From: Pseudanabaena sp. M53BS1SP1A06MG
GTDB lineage: Bacteria > Cyanobacteriota > Cyanobacteriia > Pseudanabaenales > Pseudanabaenaceae
DNA length: 64,000 nt
Assembly: GCA_020404105.1 (NCBI GenBank)
Contig: JADBWH010000063.1
Coordinates: 1 to 64,000, forward strand
Direction: 5' to 3'
Shown: one piece after another, positions 43,801-52,006 of the stretch
Layout: each line of letters begins with the position of its first letter
How positions within the stretch are numbered: the first letter of the stretch is position 1
The notes under the pieces: model-generated
Database searches by the model: none
What the model was told of the DNA's origin: nothing
What the model saw: only the letters and a program-made list of their open reading frames with translations
Position numbers and translations under genes: made by a program

Positions 43801-44495
43801 CCTAGCCTCATTGATACGCCTAATACTCCTTGAAAATCTCCATTAGGGTCGTAAATTGGTTTAATAGCTGTGATGGCTGCTTCGCCAGTCATCGACTCAG
43901 TATATACTTCGCTCCAAGTACTCTGCTGAGTCTCTATAAGTTTTTGATACCAAGAGCGATCGCTTAGTTTGATGCGATTTTTTGCCATCAATGGTGATTT
44001 TGCTCTACCCAAATTGTCTGCCATGTAGATGGCTGTAGCATCTTCTACGGTGAATTGATTTTTGATACGTCGTGCACCAATATATTGTCCTGATGTATTA
44101 GTGACGTAAATATTACTGATATGTGGAAAGTCTTGTAACTCTTTCCAAAATAGAGTTTGGATTCGCTGCTCATTAGCGCCATTGAGTTGATCTAAATCAA
44201 CATCGTTCGCATTGATTTGATTGAGGATATAGGGAAGCTCTAAATAGGAATTTAACTGGTCTTGGACTTGTTCTGTAACTTTGCGATGGAGTTGATTGTT
44301 GAGGTTGCCGATCGCTTCATGGGCATTGCGGAAAGTCAACCAACTAATTAAGCCAACGATGCCAAAGGTGCTGAGCAGAAATGGTAGTGTGATTAGCACA
44401 ATCAAAGGTATTTTGAATCCATTGCTTTCACAATTGATACTAGCTCCAGTTGCGACTGCTTTAGCAGTGGTGGTAGGAAGGATTGGTGTGGTCAT
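40833..44495 (-). CDS. Membrane hybrid sensor histidine kinase (Cache-HAMP-PAS-PAS-HisKA-HATPase-REC)
   Basis: A protein of about 1220 residues. The order is: membrane helix near 30-52, an extracellular dCache sensor, a second helix near 370-392 (LILCFVALSLTTIFGIISA), HAMP, a coiled coil, two PAS domains (about 480-730), and HisKA with the phosphorylated His in ANMSHELRTPLNG. HATPase follows (DTGVGIAPDKLEEIF, YSGTGLGLPIC), then REC with LILLDMVMPELDG. It receives an external signal and passes phosphate to its own receiver. The ATG at 44495 is used; a TTG at 44510 would overlap the upstream TPR gene. Those two genes form an operon. Confidence 0.93.
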   Translation of the reverse strand: MTTPILPTTTAKAVATGASINCESNGFKIPLIVLITLPFLLSTFGIVGLISWLTFRNAHEAIGNLNNQLHRKVTEQVQDQLNSYLELPYILNQINANDVDLDQLNGANEQRIQTLFWKELQDFPHISNIYVTNTSGQYIGARRIKNQFTVEDATAIYMADNLGRAKSPLMAKNRIKLSDRSWYQKLIETQQSTWSEVYTESMTGEAAITAIKPIYDPNGDFQGVLGVSMRLGDINRFLKETKVSQKGQTFIVDHAGRLVASSNLEATIATSNYQNSQYSKPERIFATQSQDPLTQQVAKWLKSQETMDNHQLLQSVLQSVIKFDGENYYLQVASLKDTSKLRGLNWSIVVVTPTSEFLSQIRENTTSTLILCFVALSLTTIFGIISARWLSRPITQLSLASQEIANGNLNQKVEYSCVVKELAILATAFNQMSRQLKKSHTRLEEYSQLLVQKVDERTQALQQEILEHEMTEAALRESEEKFAKAFRSSPDGMALVTVGTNKHVDVNDKWTEITGYSREEAIGAAPSDLNLWLDLQERDRMLAILERDCRVFNYEASFVTKAGKIITGLISSETIEFGGQVFAIYAIKDISDRKKIEENIKESEKKYRDLVESANCIILRWDTQGSICFLNDYGLKFFGCQLEDIIGSCVLETIVSTQSVTGDDLRKMIEDICQNPEKYQLNENENICKDGRRVWVTWSNKPIYNDQGKLIEILSVGTDITDRKRAEKELQSAKEIADMANRAKSDFLANMSHELRTPLNGILGYAQILKRSNDPQKHRSGLEIIQRSGEHLLTLLNDILDLSKIEAKKLELNSSEFDLPKLLQSITDMFQLQVHAKDVKLTYQPLTPLPTIMYGDEKRLRQVLINLFGNAVKFTDQGSVSFCVSAQPYEPNSSNPKQKNYKLRFEIADTGVGIAPDKLEEIFLPFQQVGERSRRYSGTGLGLPICQKIVEMMGGQLQVTSTLNEGSTFWFEIELTEVANHSTTTAIDSRTITGYYGDRLKILVVDDKTENRMVLSDLLVPLGFIVAEAIDGYDCIRQAQIFAPDLILLDMVMPELDGHETTKQLRQLSMFEKTAIVMVSASAFSQDRELSLKVGCNAFIAKPVNPDNLFHTMRSLLNLEWQYDDLALGDPSLTNGFDNNRNIEEPTQPLIYPPKSTLDNLIQMARIGDILAIQDEVMLLQETDSVFTPFTKQILVYARDFQIRRIREFLESQQQEVLMS

Positions 44496-44502
44496 AGGCT
44501 TT

Positions 44503-46032
44503 TTACGCAAAACCTAGTCTCCTTAAAGCGAGGAGCCGATTTTGCCAGACTTGAGTTTCTTGGGGAGAAATTTGAATTGCCCTATCATAGGCGGTGATCG
44601 CTTCTTCTAGTTTACCAAGTCCACTGAGAGCATTGCCAAGACTATACCAAGCAAAGTAGTCATCAGGATTAATTCCCAAAGCACGCTCATGACTGGCGAT
44701 CGCATCTTCATAAAGTTCTAAACGGCTAAGTACCAAGCCACGATTATTCCAAGCATAGTAGTCATCAGGACGGATTTCTAAAGTTTTATCATAGCTGGCG
44801 ATCGCTTCTGTATAATTGCCCCAATTCTCCAAAGCCTTGGCTCGACTGTACCAAATTTGATGATCACGTGGTTTGTACTCTAGGGCACGATCATAACTGG
44901 CTACAGCTTCCCCATATTTACCAATACTTTCAAGGGCATAGGCTAGGCTAAACCAACCTTGCACATAGTCAGGTTTGAGTGCTAAAGCTTTTTCGCAATT
45001 TTCGATCGCTTCTTCATGCTTACCGAGAAAGGTATAGATTAAGCCCTTACCGCCATAGGATTGGTAGTAGTCGGGCTTATGTCTAAGAGCAATATTGTAA
45101 CTATTGATTGCCTCTTCATAACGTCCCAAAATACTTAAGGAAGTTCCCAAATTATGCCATGCTACATAAAAATCTTCTTTGCAGGAAATTGCTTGGCGAT
45201 AGTTATCTACGGCTTCTTCATGGTGATCGCTTATATCTAGAGCAACTGCCCGGTTATACCAAGCCAAATGATTATCATTACGAATTCGTAAGGCAAGATC
45301 ACAGTTGGCGATCGCCTCTTGACAGCGATTTCCTGCAACTAATAGCCCACCCTGCTCTAGCAATAACTCAATGCGTCGTTCAGAAATTAATGGCTGAGCA
45401 TCAATTAACTTCTGGAGATCTTTATATTTGCGATCGCGCTCTTCCTCACTTATTTGAACATAGGCTTCATAGTAATCACCCCCCACCCAACGAAAAGTTT
45501 CTTGTCGCAGTAACTCCATGTCCGTGGGGAATTCAAATACCTCAATGTAATCATTAAAAAGTTCTGGAGATCTATTAATAAAAAACTTAAGGGCAAATAA
45601 TGGCAATAGAAATACAAAACAAATTGAAAATTGCTCTTTAAGCTTGGATTGCAATAAACTTAAATGGGCTAGTGGTCGTGTAATATTTTTTAGCTTTTCG
45701 CTTAAGCTACTATCAGCAATATCTTCAACTTTGGCTTTTAAAAACTCTTCGATATTTGTAACAAATAATACATTTGCCTTATGTAAATCTTTCCTCTCAA
45801 CTAGCAACTCATAGAAATCATTGATCGGCTGATCAAGTCTTAATACATGGATACTTCGATGGGGTATATCTCTTATTGCCCTTTTTATAATTTGCTCCCC
45901 TTCATCAGGTGAACAACGCACAAAAAGAGTAGCAAAACCTTGTTTTTGCCTCAATAGATTTAATAAGGTTTGATATTCTGTCTCTGGATTTTTTAGAGCA
46001 TCTTTGTCCCAAGTGTTTTCAGTGTCATTCAT
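44503..46032 (-). CDS. TPR protein with AAA-like N-terminal region
   Basis: About 509 residues. The first 170 (FATLFVRCSPDEGEQIIKRA, NVLFVTNIEEFLKAKVEDIA) look like an ATPase-type alpha/beta domain, but no Walker A lysine motif is seen. A linker leads to about eight TPR units from about residue 225 (for example WYNRAVALDISDHHEEAVDN, AWYSLGNALSGLGKLEEAIT). TPRs bind partner proteins. GGAGAG precedes the ATG at 46032, so that start is preferred. The stop lies 7 bases before the hybrid kinase ATG, which suggests a joint pathway. Confidence 0.88.
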   Translation of the reverse strand: MNDTENTWDKDALKNPETEYQTLLNLLRQKQGFATLFVRCSPDEGEQIIKRAIRDIPHRSIHVLRLDQPINDFYELLVERKDLHKANVLFVTNIEEFLKAKVEDIADSSLSEKLKNITRPLAHLSLLQSKLKEQFSICFVFLLPLFALKFFINRSPELFNDYIEVFEFPTDMELLRQETFRWVGGDYYEAYVQISEEERDRKYKDLQKLIDAQPLISERRIELLLEQGGLLVAGNRCQEAIANCDLALRIRNDNHLAWYNRAVALDISDHHEEAVDNYRQAISCKEDFYVAWHNLGTSLSILGRYEEAINSYNIALRHKPDYYQSYGGKGLIYTFLGKHEEAIENCEKALALKPDYVQGWFSLAYALESIGKYGEAVASYDRALEYKPRDHQIWYSRAKALENWGNYTEAIASYDKTLEIRPDDYYAWNNRGLVLSRLELYEDAIASHERALGINPDDYFAWYSLGNALSGLGKLEEAITAYDRAIQISPQETQVWQNRLLALRRLGFA

Positions 46033-46140
46033 AGCTCTCCACGTTGACAGACAAGCCAACCAAAGCAAATTTGTAAAAAACTTTGCTACTGGTGATTACA
46101 AAAATAAATACGGTACAAAATACAAAACTAGTTTATTATA

Positions 46141-46240
46141 AGTTGCTCAACTTAATTAAAACCTAAAACTAGATTTTGTACCGCCCGCGTAGCGGGCAGA
46201 ACAAATTTCTCGGGTTTTAGTTTACTTATATCTAGCTACT
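46141..46240. repeat. ME-A mini-element, copy 3 (100 bp, inverted, TA-flanked)
   Basis: Reverse orientation relative to the other copies and the most diverged, yet still exactly 100 bp between TA dinucleotides. Confidence 0.85.
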
Positions 46241-46259
46241 TAGTAGTCCTAAAACATTT

Positions 46260-46342
46260 TGGTAGTCATGCAATGTAATTGTGCTGCGGGCGCTTCGCGC
46301 CCGCAGCACAATTACTAAAAAAATTACTTTACAGCACTACCA
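46260..46342. repeat. Palindromic mini-element (83 bp)
   Basis: Ends TGGTAGTCATGCAATGTAAT and (complement) TGGTAGTGCTGTAAAGTAAT enclose a 41-bp perfect hairpin (GTAATTGTGCTGCGGGCGC). It sits 18 bases from ME-A copy 3. Only one copy is seen. Confidence 0.65.
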
Positions 46343-46376
46343 CATTTTATTGAGGATTATTGAGGGTTACTATGGT

Positions 46377-46748
46377 TTAGGCATCGTATACTATATCTAC
46401 TAGCTCTAAGTCTTGTTTAGTTCCTGCGAAGGGATTATCTGGGGTCAGAAAAAGCATACAGTGACATTCTTTGCGTTCACGCATTGGCACACAGGGACAA
46501 TTCCAATAGGTATCTTTAACTTCAGCTTCCTTGTCTTCGTAATAACGGCAAGGACAAAGAGGAGAACCAAATTCTTCTTTATGTTTTGCTAATCCTTCGA
46601 TAACAGCGTTTGTTACGCTAGGATCGGAGCAAAAAAAAGTGCCTGTGTTTTTGGCATATTTTTCGGAAAACTTTCTCATGGCTTCAAAGTTTTTGGAGGA
46701 AGCTTTATTTTTCCCACGGTCTGACTCTGACTCTGGTTTAAGTGACAT
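46377..46748 (-). CDS. ftrC: Ferredoxin-thioredoxin reductase catalytic (beta) chain
   Basis: A 123-residue protein carrying the 4Fe-4S cluster and redox disulfide that pass electrons from ferredoxin to thioredoxin in the light. The seven expected Cys residues lie in FFCSD, PLCPCRYYEDKEAE, WNCPCVPMRERKECHCML. This motif set is unique to the enzyme. The variable chain is not in this window. It is divergent from the unknown exported protein at 47019. Confidence 0.97.
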   Translation of the reverse strand: MSLKPESESDRGKNKASSKNFEAMRKFSEKYAKNTGTFFCSDPSVTNAVIEGLAKHKEEFGSPLCPCRYYEDKEAEVKDTYWNCPCVPMRERKECHCMLFLTPDNPFAGTKQDLELVDIVYDA

Positions 46749-47018
46749 AAATAAAAAAATTGCAAATAGACGGCTAATTATTACCTATATCATGAAATCG
46801 CTACGATACCATCGCGAGAAATTGTCTGAATTAAATAATTGCAAACAAGAATTTTTGCTAAAGTAATAACTAGGGAAATTAAAGATCTATCAGCCTTAAC
46901 CGTAAATATGGCATATAGCGTTTATCAGACTTCTGAAATAGGGTTTGCGGAGGTAAACATCTGTAACTTGCTTGAAAAAAGCTATATGGCAAGTATGGCA
47001 AACATATATGACAAACAT

Positions 47019-47705
47019 ATGGCAACTACAGTGGCAGTTAAAGTCAAACTTTATGTTTGTGTGAGATTAGCGATCGCGGCAATCTTGATCAACTTGATCA
47101 AGATGATTGTTGGCATTTCTATGGTACACGCCAATGATGCTGATAGTTCTACCGAGAAACTCGGTGCAGTAAGGACTTTGCCAAGTTTACAGACCAGAGC
47201 ACAACCTCCCTTACAACCGTCAACTTTACACCTTGGGATGTTGCAGAAGCAGTTTTTTGAATATGCTAAGGACAATAATTGGGTGGCGATCACTACAATC
47301 CATCGCGATAAATTTACGGTACATCAGTTGCAACCAGGGGGTGAAGGTTTGTATGCCTTGCCTGATCGCCAACTAGTCTATGTGCGTGGTTTTATCGCTA
47401 ATGTTTACTTTGAGAGCGATCGCTTAGTGGGTATTCGTTTAGTACCTGATAATCGCGATCGTGCTCTGACTGCTCCCAAATTATTAATCTTAGTGCGGGC
47501 ATGGTTCCCAGATGATGCCTTAAGTGTGATCTATCAAGTCGCCCCATCAGATCCTCGTAAGAGCATAGTTGAAACATTAATTGGTACTATACCTAAGGTT
47601 TTTGAGTGGGATTTAGGGAAAACGAGTTTGCCCTTTTGTCGTACCATAGTTTTTCCTGCCCCTTTTCCCATCAATACTTTTTCAACATGTAGTCTTAAAT
47701 TGTAG
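47019..47705 (+). CDS. Exported protein of unknown function
   Basis: About 228 residues from MATTVAVKVKLYVCVRLAIA, giving a hydrophobic signal or anchor (residues about 9-36, ending near VHAND). A mature part follows with VAITTIHRDKFTVHQLQPGG, RQLVYVRGFIANVYFESDRL and a C-terminal beta-rich stretch. The frame is open from 46839, but starting at 47019 puts the signal segment at the N-terminus. I recognise no domain. It lies upstream of trpS on the same strand with 120 bases between. Confidence 0.65.
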   Translation: MATTVAVKVKLYVCVRLAIAAILINLIKMIVGISMVHANDADSSTEKLGAVRTLPSLQTRAQPPLQPSTLHLGMLQKQFFEYAKDNNWVAITTIHRDKFTVHQLQPGGEGLYALPDRQLVYVRGFIANVYFESDRLVGIRLVPDNRDRALTAPKLLILVRAWFPDDALSVIYQVAPSDPRKSIVETLIGTIPKVFEWDLGKTSLPFCRTIVFPAPFPINTFSTCSLKL

Positions 47706-47828
47706 GAAGCGCTAAGCGTTAAAAAAATAGTTTCAATTCCTTTTGCGTAATTCCTAATTCATTTGATCGATAATTGCATCTGCCATTTGTTTCTCAATCC
47801 TTCTAAATATACTGACAAATTATTCTCC

Positions 47829-48827
47829 ATGCAAAAACGAGTTCTATCTGGTGTACAACCAACTGGCAACCTCCATATTGGCAATTATTTGGGGGCTATT
47901 CGTAACTGGGTAGAGACTCAGACCGATTACGAAAATTTCTTTTGTGTTGTCGATCTGCACGCGATTACTGTCCCTCACGATCCGCAAACTTTAGCTCGCA
48001 ACACTCGCGACATTGCAGCTTTATACATTGCCTGTGGTATTGATCCCAAGATTTCCACAATTTTTGTGCAGTCCCATGTATCCGCCCATGCTGAGTTAAC
48101 ATGGCTTCTCAATTGCATCACGCCGCTAAATTGGTTGGAGCGCATGATCCAATTCAAAGAGAAGGCGATCAAACAAGGGGAAAATGTGGGAGTAGGGCTA
48201 CTGGATTATCCTGTACTAATGGCTGCTGATATTTTGCTATATCAAGCGGATTTAGTTCCTGTTGGAGAAGATCAGAAGCAACATTTGGAACTAACGCGGG
48301 ATATTGCGGGAAGGTTTAATGATCAGTTTGCACCAGTTTTGAAAGTGCCTGAGCCACTAATTCGGAAAGAAGGGGCAAGGGTGATGAGTCTCACCGATGG
48401 CACTAAAAAAATGTCGAAGTCAGATCCTTCGGAAATGAGTCGGATTCATCTGCTCGATAAGCCCGATGAAATTGCCAAAAAAATCAAGAAATGTAAGACC
48501 GATTCTGTCCGTGAATTAGTCTTTGATGATAGCGATCGCCCTGAAGCAAATAATCTACTCGGTTTATACGCGATTTTTGCGAATAAAACTAAGGAAGAAG
48601 TCCAAGTTGAGTCGGCGACATGGCGTGGCTGGGGAGATTTTAAGACGGTGTTGATTGATGCTGCGATCAAGCATCTTGAGCCAATTCAATCTAAATATTA
48701 TGAAGTGGTCAAAGAATCAGGATATCTGGATCACATCTTACAAGAAGGTCGCGAAAAAGCCTCTGAAAATGCCTTTAAAACCCTCAATGCTGTCAAAAAT
48801 GCGATGGGTTATTTACCAATTTTATAG
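47829..48827 (+). CDS. trpS: Tryptophan-tRNA ligase
   Basis: A 332-residue class I aminoacyl-tRNA synthetase. The HIGH-type motif is in LSGVQPTGNLHIGNYLGAI, GEDQKQHLELTRDIA recognises Trp-AMP, and the KMSKS loop is KKMSKSDPS. It charges tRNA-Trp in the cytoplasm. The ATG at 47829 is preferred because homologues start MQKRVLSG; the longer frame adds 22 residues without similarity. The length is normal. Confidence 0.95.
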   Translation: MQKRVLSGVQPTGNLHIGNYLGAIRNWVETQTDYENFFCVVDLHAITVPHDPQTLARNTRDIAALYIACGIDPKISTIFVQSHVSAHAELTWLLNCITPLNWLERMIQFKEKAIKQGENVGVGLLDYPVLMAADILLYQADLVPVGEDQKQHLELTRDIAGRFNDQFAPVLKVPEPLIRKEGARVMSLTDGTKKMSKSDPSEMSRIHLLDKPDEIAKKIKKCKTDSVRELVFDDSDRPEANNLLGLYAIFANKTKEEVQVESATWRGWGDFKTVLIDAAIKHLEPIQSKYYEVVKESGYLDHILQEGREKASENAFKTLNAVKNAMGYLPIL

Positions 48828-48845
48828 ACATATAGGACTTTGCGT

Positions 48846-49929
48846 TTACTGAAAACCCAGAAATATTTTAACGTCAGTTTGACGAAGCTGAAAAACAGTG
48901 GGAATTGCTTCGCAATTCCCACTGTTTTTTTGCGATTTGTGCGGCAATTCGCGCCACTTTTTAACGTGATTTCGGGTTAAAGAAGGCTTCTTGGGTTGGT
49001 GACAATAAGCAATCAAGCCACAAATGACATTAATCATGACATTGATGGGACTGCGATGACGAGAATGTTCGATCTGTGAAATATTTTTGAGTTGGTCAAT
49101 GATCGCTTCAATAATCGAGCGCTTGCGAGAAAACAACTTGTCAGTCAAGCGCATCAAGCGATTTTTCATATTGCGTTTGGGTTTAGCGAAGAACTCAATC
49201 CCAAAATCTTGGAACAGTTGAGATGCTAAAGATTGAGATACATAACCACGGTCAGCAAAGACTTTGCCAAACATGAATTTGAGTAAATCAGGGATCGGTT
49301 TACGGTCATCCACATTGCTTGGCGTAATTTGGATATTCAGCAGTTCGCCGCACTCATTGACGAGTAAATGCAGTTTGAAACCCAAAAACCAATCTACTGA
49401 TGTCTTGCCACGAGCTGCTATCCCCTTAAAGACTTTGTGCTGGTGTATCCGTCGATTGTGGCAGATATCTAGTGATGTTGAATCTACAAAACTAATACCT
49501 GTACATTCGCCAAAACAATGTTTCAGGTATAGCGGTTTTCATTTTGCCTACGGCAAAATGAAAACTCAAAACTCTTAATGGGACTGATTTTTTGTTTTCA
49601 AATGAGTACACACTCATTTGAAAACCTCTATATATGCACAGTGGCATCATTGCTGCACCCATAAACTCGATAAACCTGTTGTAGCTTGGTAGTCTGGGAA
49701 ACTCCTTCCACCAATATTTGCACACTTGTTTTTCATAGAAATGTTTGAAGTTGCGGTAGTGGTTTTGGTGAAAGCCGATCAGGATCGTCATGATTTCACT
49801 CATACTCAGACATCTTGTCCTTTGTCTTTGTTGTAAGCCATTGCCCAGCAACATTTGTCGCCATTTTGGCTCAAATATTTTGCAAAAATTATCGACATGG
49901 CAAAATAGGGCTTCTAAACTATTACTCAT
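48846..49929 (-). pseudogene. IS982-family transposase, disrupted by ME-E
   Basis: The N-terminal part (from 49929: HVDNFCKIFEPKWRQMLLGN, LSMSEIMTILIGFHQNHYRN) and the C-terminal part (DRGYVSQSLASQLFQDFGIE, KPKRNMKNRLMRLTDKLFSR) are clear IS982 DDE transposase. Between MMPLCIY and LKHCFGECTGISFVDSTSL lies a 101-bp mini-element plus TA duplication, which shifts the frame. Removing it restores one frame with the D, D, E residues (FVDST, FADRG, IIEAI). The coding frame has no stop inside the right-hand end and reads out past the left IS end to 48846. Confidence 0.88.
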
Positions 49930-50020
49930 GGGAGTTACTTCGCTGAACTTGTTTTTCTTATTTTCAGCTTATCGGTTTCTCCGTTTTTTTGTCCTTTTCC
50001 TTATCCCGAACTCACGTTAA
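48961..50020 (-). mobile_element. IS982-family insertion sequence, inactivated
   Basis: Terminal repeats TTAACGTGATTTCGGGTTAA (left) and TTAACGTGAGTTCGGGATAA (right, complement) enclose one transposase gene. Without the ME-E insertion it would be about 957 bp. The right end touches the stop codon of the antiporter gene. No clear target duplication is visible. Confidence 0.85.
49530..49630. repeat. ME-E mini-element inside the IS982 transposase (101 bp)
   Basis: Ends TAGCGGTTTTC and GAAAACCTCTA, flanked by TA. Internal hairpins ATTTTGCC.../GGCAAAAT and CAAATGAGT.../ACTCATTTG. A diverged relative lies at 53859-54202. Confidence 0.88.
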
Positions 50021-52000
50021 TTAAGAACGCCTTTTGAGAATATCCTTTGCCATACTTAAGAAATAATCAGAATTAGAGGAAGCCAAAACTTTTTTCCCCT
50101 TTTGTGAACTAGAGGAATTGGAATCACTAGCTTTTTGAGCAATATCGAGATCAGACAGAACTACTGGCGTGATATCAAGAGTATTAGGTGGGAATACTTC
50201 AAATTGAGCTTGGGGTAAAGTTTTAGGTGTATATAGTAAGTAGACAATGCGATCGCCTTTTTCCCAATTCATATCTGCCGATACGATTTGTAATTGTCCT
50301 TTACGCTCAAATAACAATGGCAACAATATTCCTGCATTAAATAGAGTATTAAATCGATTTAGTTGCTCTTCAATTTCTTCAGATATCAATAGAAATTCTC
50401 CCACTCTCACTTCCCGTTGCAGAATATATTGATTCCAAGTTTTAATTGGTACACGGTTGCTAAAGGCTTGCTGAACTTCAGGCTGATTGCGATCGCTTTC
50501 TACCTCTTTGACATAAATGGCAAATACTTTAGGAGGATTAAATTCTTTAATTGCTAGTTGAGCAATCACGATATTCACATCAGTATTAATCGTCAGAGCG
50601 ACAAAGGTTCCTACAGAATCAAGCCCTGCTTCAGCTAAGGATTTTGCATCTAGTCCATTACTAACAAAAGCAGGAATATCATATTCAGCAGCTTGTTTAC
50701 AAAATTCAGCATTGGTATCAATCAATGCGACCCTGTGACCATTAGCTTGAAAGAGACGCGCTACGAGAATGCCAATAGGATTACTCCCGACAATTACTAA
50801 TCCTGAGATGTCGCCTTGACTAAGCCCTAACAACTTCGCTACCAATTTGGCAGACAATCCCTGCAAAAATACGGTCATTGCGATCGTCAGAAAGACCAGA
50901 GCTTTAACTGATTCACCACCATTGACTCCTCGTTCCGTTAATAAGATCGAAAATAGCGAAGCCACGGAAGCCGCCACGATGCCCCTCGGCGCACACCAAG
51001 CTAAGAATGCCTTTTGCCGCCATGTAAAACTACTGTTCCATGTGCTGACGATAACATTGATCGGGCGCACAATCAACATCATAAAGAGCACTGTTTGCAC
51101 ACCACCCCAGCCTAGTGCAAATATACTTGGGATAGATAGGTTAGCGGAAAGGAGAATAAATAGCACTGACACAATCAGTGCTACTAACTGACTTTTGAAC
51201 TTTAGTAAAGCACGGCTATTGGGAATTTCTGAAGCTCGGAGAATGATTCCCATAACCACGACTGCCGTTAGTCCAGACTCACTTTGAATTTCTTGGGCAA
51301 GCCCAAAGAGAGCAAGAACAGCTGCTACGACTACTGCACTTTTGGTATCCTCCGCCAAAAATGTAGCCCGTTGTAAAAACCTTCCCAGTAGCCATCCTGC
51401 GATCGCACCAACTGTCCCTCCAACCCCTAAACGTAAGCCTAAATCCATGACCACCTCAAAGGATCCTGCGGCAGGATTTAATGCAACATCTAAAACTACT
51501 ACTGCTAACACCGAGCCGATCGCATCAATGAGTACTCCCTCTCCCTCAAGAATTGTAGCAAGACGGCGATCTAGTCCCACTTCCTCAACAATGGGATTAA
51601 TTACCGTAGGTCCTGTAACGACGACAAGGGCAGCATATAAGAAAGCAATCGTCCAAGGAAATTCGCTCAACCAATAGGCGGCAATACCACCACCAATCAA
51701 GGTAATTAGCGTACCAACAGTAATTAAATTGCGTAAACTTGCAGAAACCTTACCCAGTTCTTGAAGTTTGAGATTGAGTCCGCCATCAAAGAGAATTAGG
51801 GCAACAGAAATAGAAACGATCGCCTCTAAACCATCACCTAATAACCTTGGCTGTACCAAATTAAAGCCATTCCCACCCAGAGCTACTCCAAACAATAATA
51901 GAAAGACAATACTCGGCACACGAAAAAAATTGGCAATAACACGAGCAGAAATCCCTGCGGCGATCGCGATAATAATTATTAAAGAAAGAGAACTTTCCAT
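50021..52000 (-). CDS. CPA1-type sodium/proton antiporter with TrkA-N domain
   Basis: A 659-residue membrane protein. About 12 helices span residues 5-395, with the exchanger core in GPTVINPIVEEVGLDRRLAT and EGVLIDAIGSVLA. A cytoplasmic nucleotide-binding TrkA-N domain follows (GLVIVGSNPIGILVARLFQA, at about 402-520), then a tail. It should exchange Na+ or K+ for H+. The gene begins 6 bases after ppx ends, so the two are one operon. Its stop codon is the base next to the IS982 right end. Confidence 0.92.
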   Translation of the reverse strand: MESSLSLIIIIAIAAGISARVIANFFRVPSIVFLLLFGVALGGNGFNLVQPRLLGDGLEAIVSISVALILFDGGLNLKLQELGKVSASLRNLITVGTLITLIGGGIAAYWLSEFPWTIAFLYAALVVVTGPTVINPIVEEVGLDRRLATILEGEGVLIDAIGSVLAVVVLDVALNPAAGSFEVVMDLGLRLGVGGTVGAIAGWLLGRFLQRATFLAEDTKSAVVVAAVLALFGLAQEIQSESGLTAVVVMGIILRASEIPNSRALLKFKSQLVALIVSVLFILLSANLSIPSIFALGWGGVQTVLFMMLIVRPINVIVSTWNSSFTWRQKAFLAWCAPRGIVAASVASLFSILLTERGVNGGESVKALVFLTIAMTVFLQGLSAKLVAKLLGLSQGDISGLVIVGSNPIGILVARLFQANGHRVALIDTNAEFCKQAAEYDIPAFVSNGLDAKSLAEAGLDSVGTFVALTINTDVNIVIAQLAIKEFNPPKVFAIYVKEVESDRNQPEVQQAFSNRVPIKTWNQYILQREVRVGEFLLISEEIEEQLNRFNTLFNAGILLPLLFERKGQLQIVSADMNWEKGDRIVYLLYTPKTLPQAQFEVFPPNTLDITPVVLSDLDIAQKASDSNSSSSQKGKKVLASSNSDYFLSMAKDILKRRS

Positions 52001-52006
52001 CTCAAT

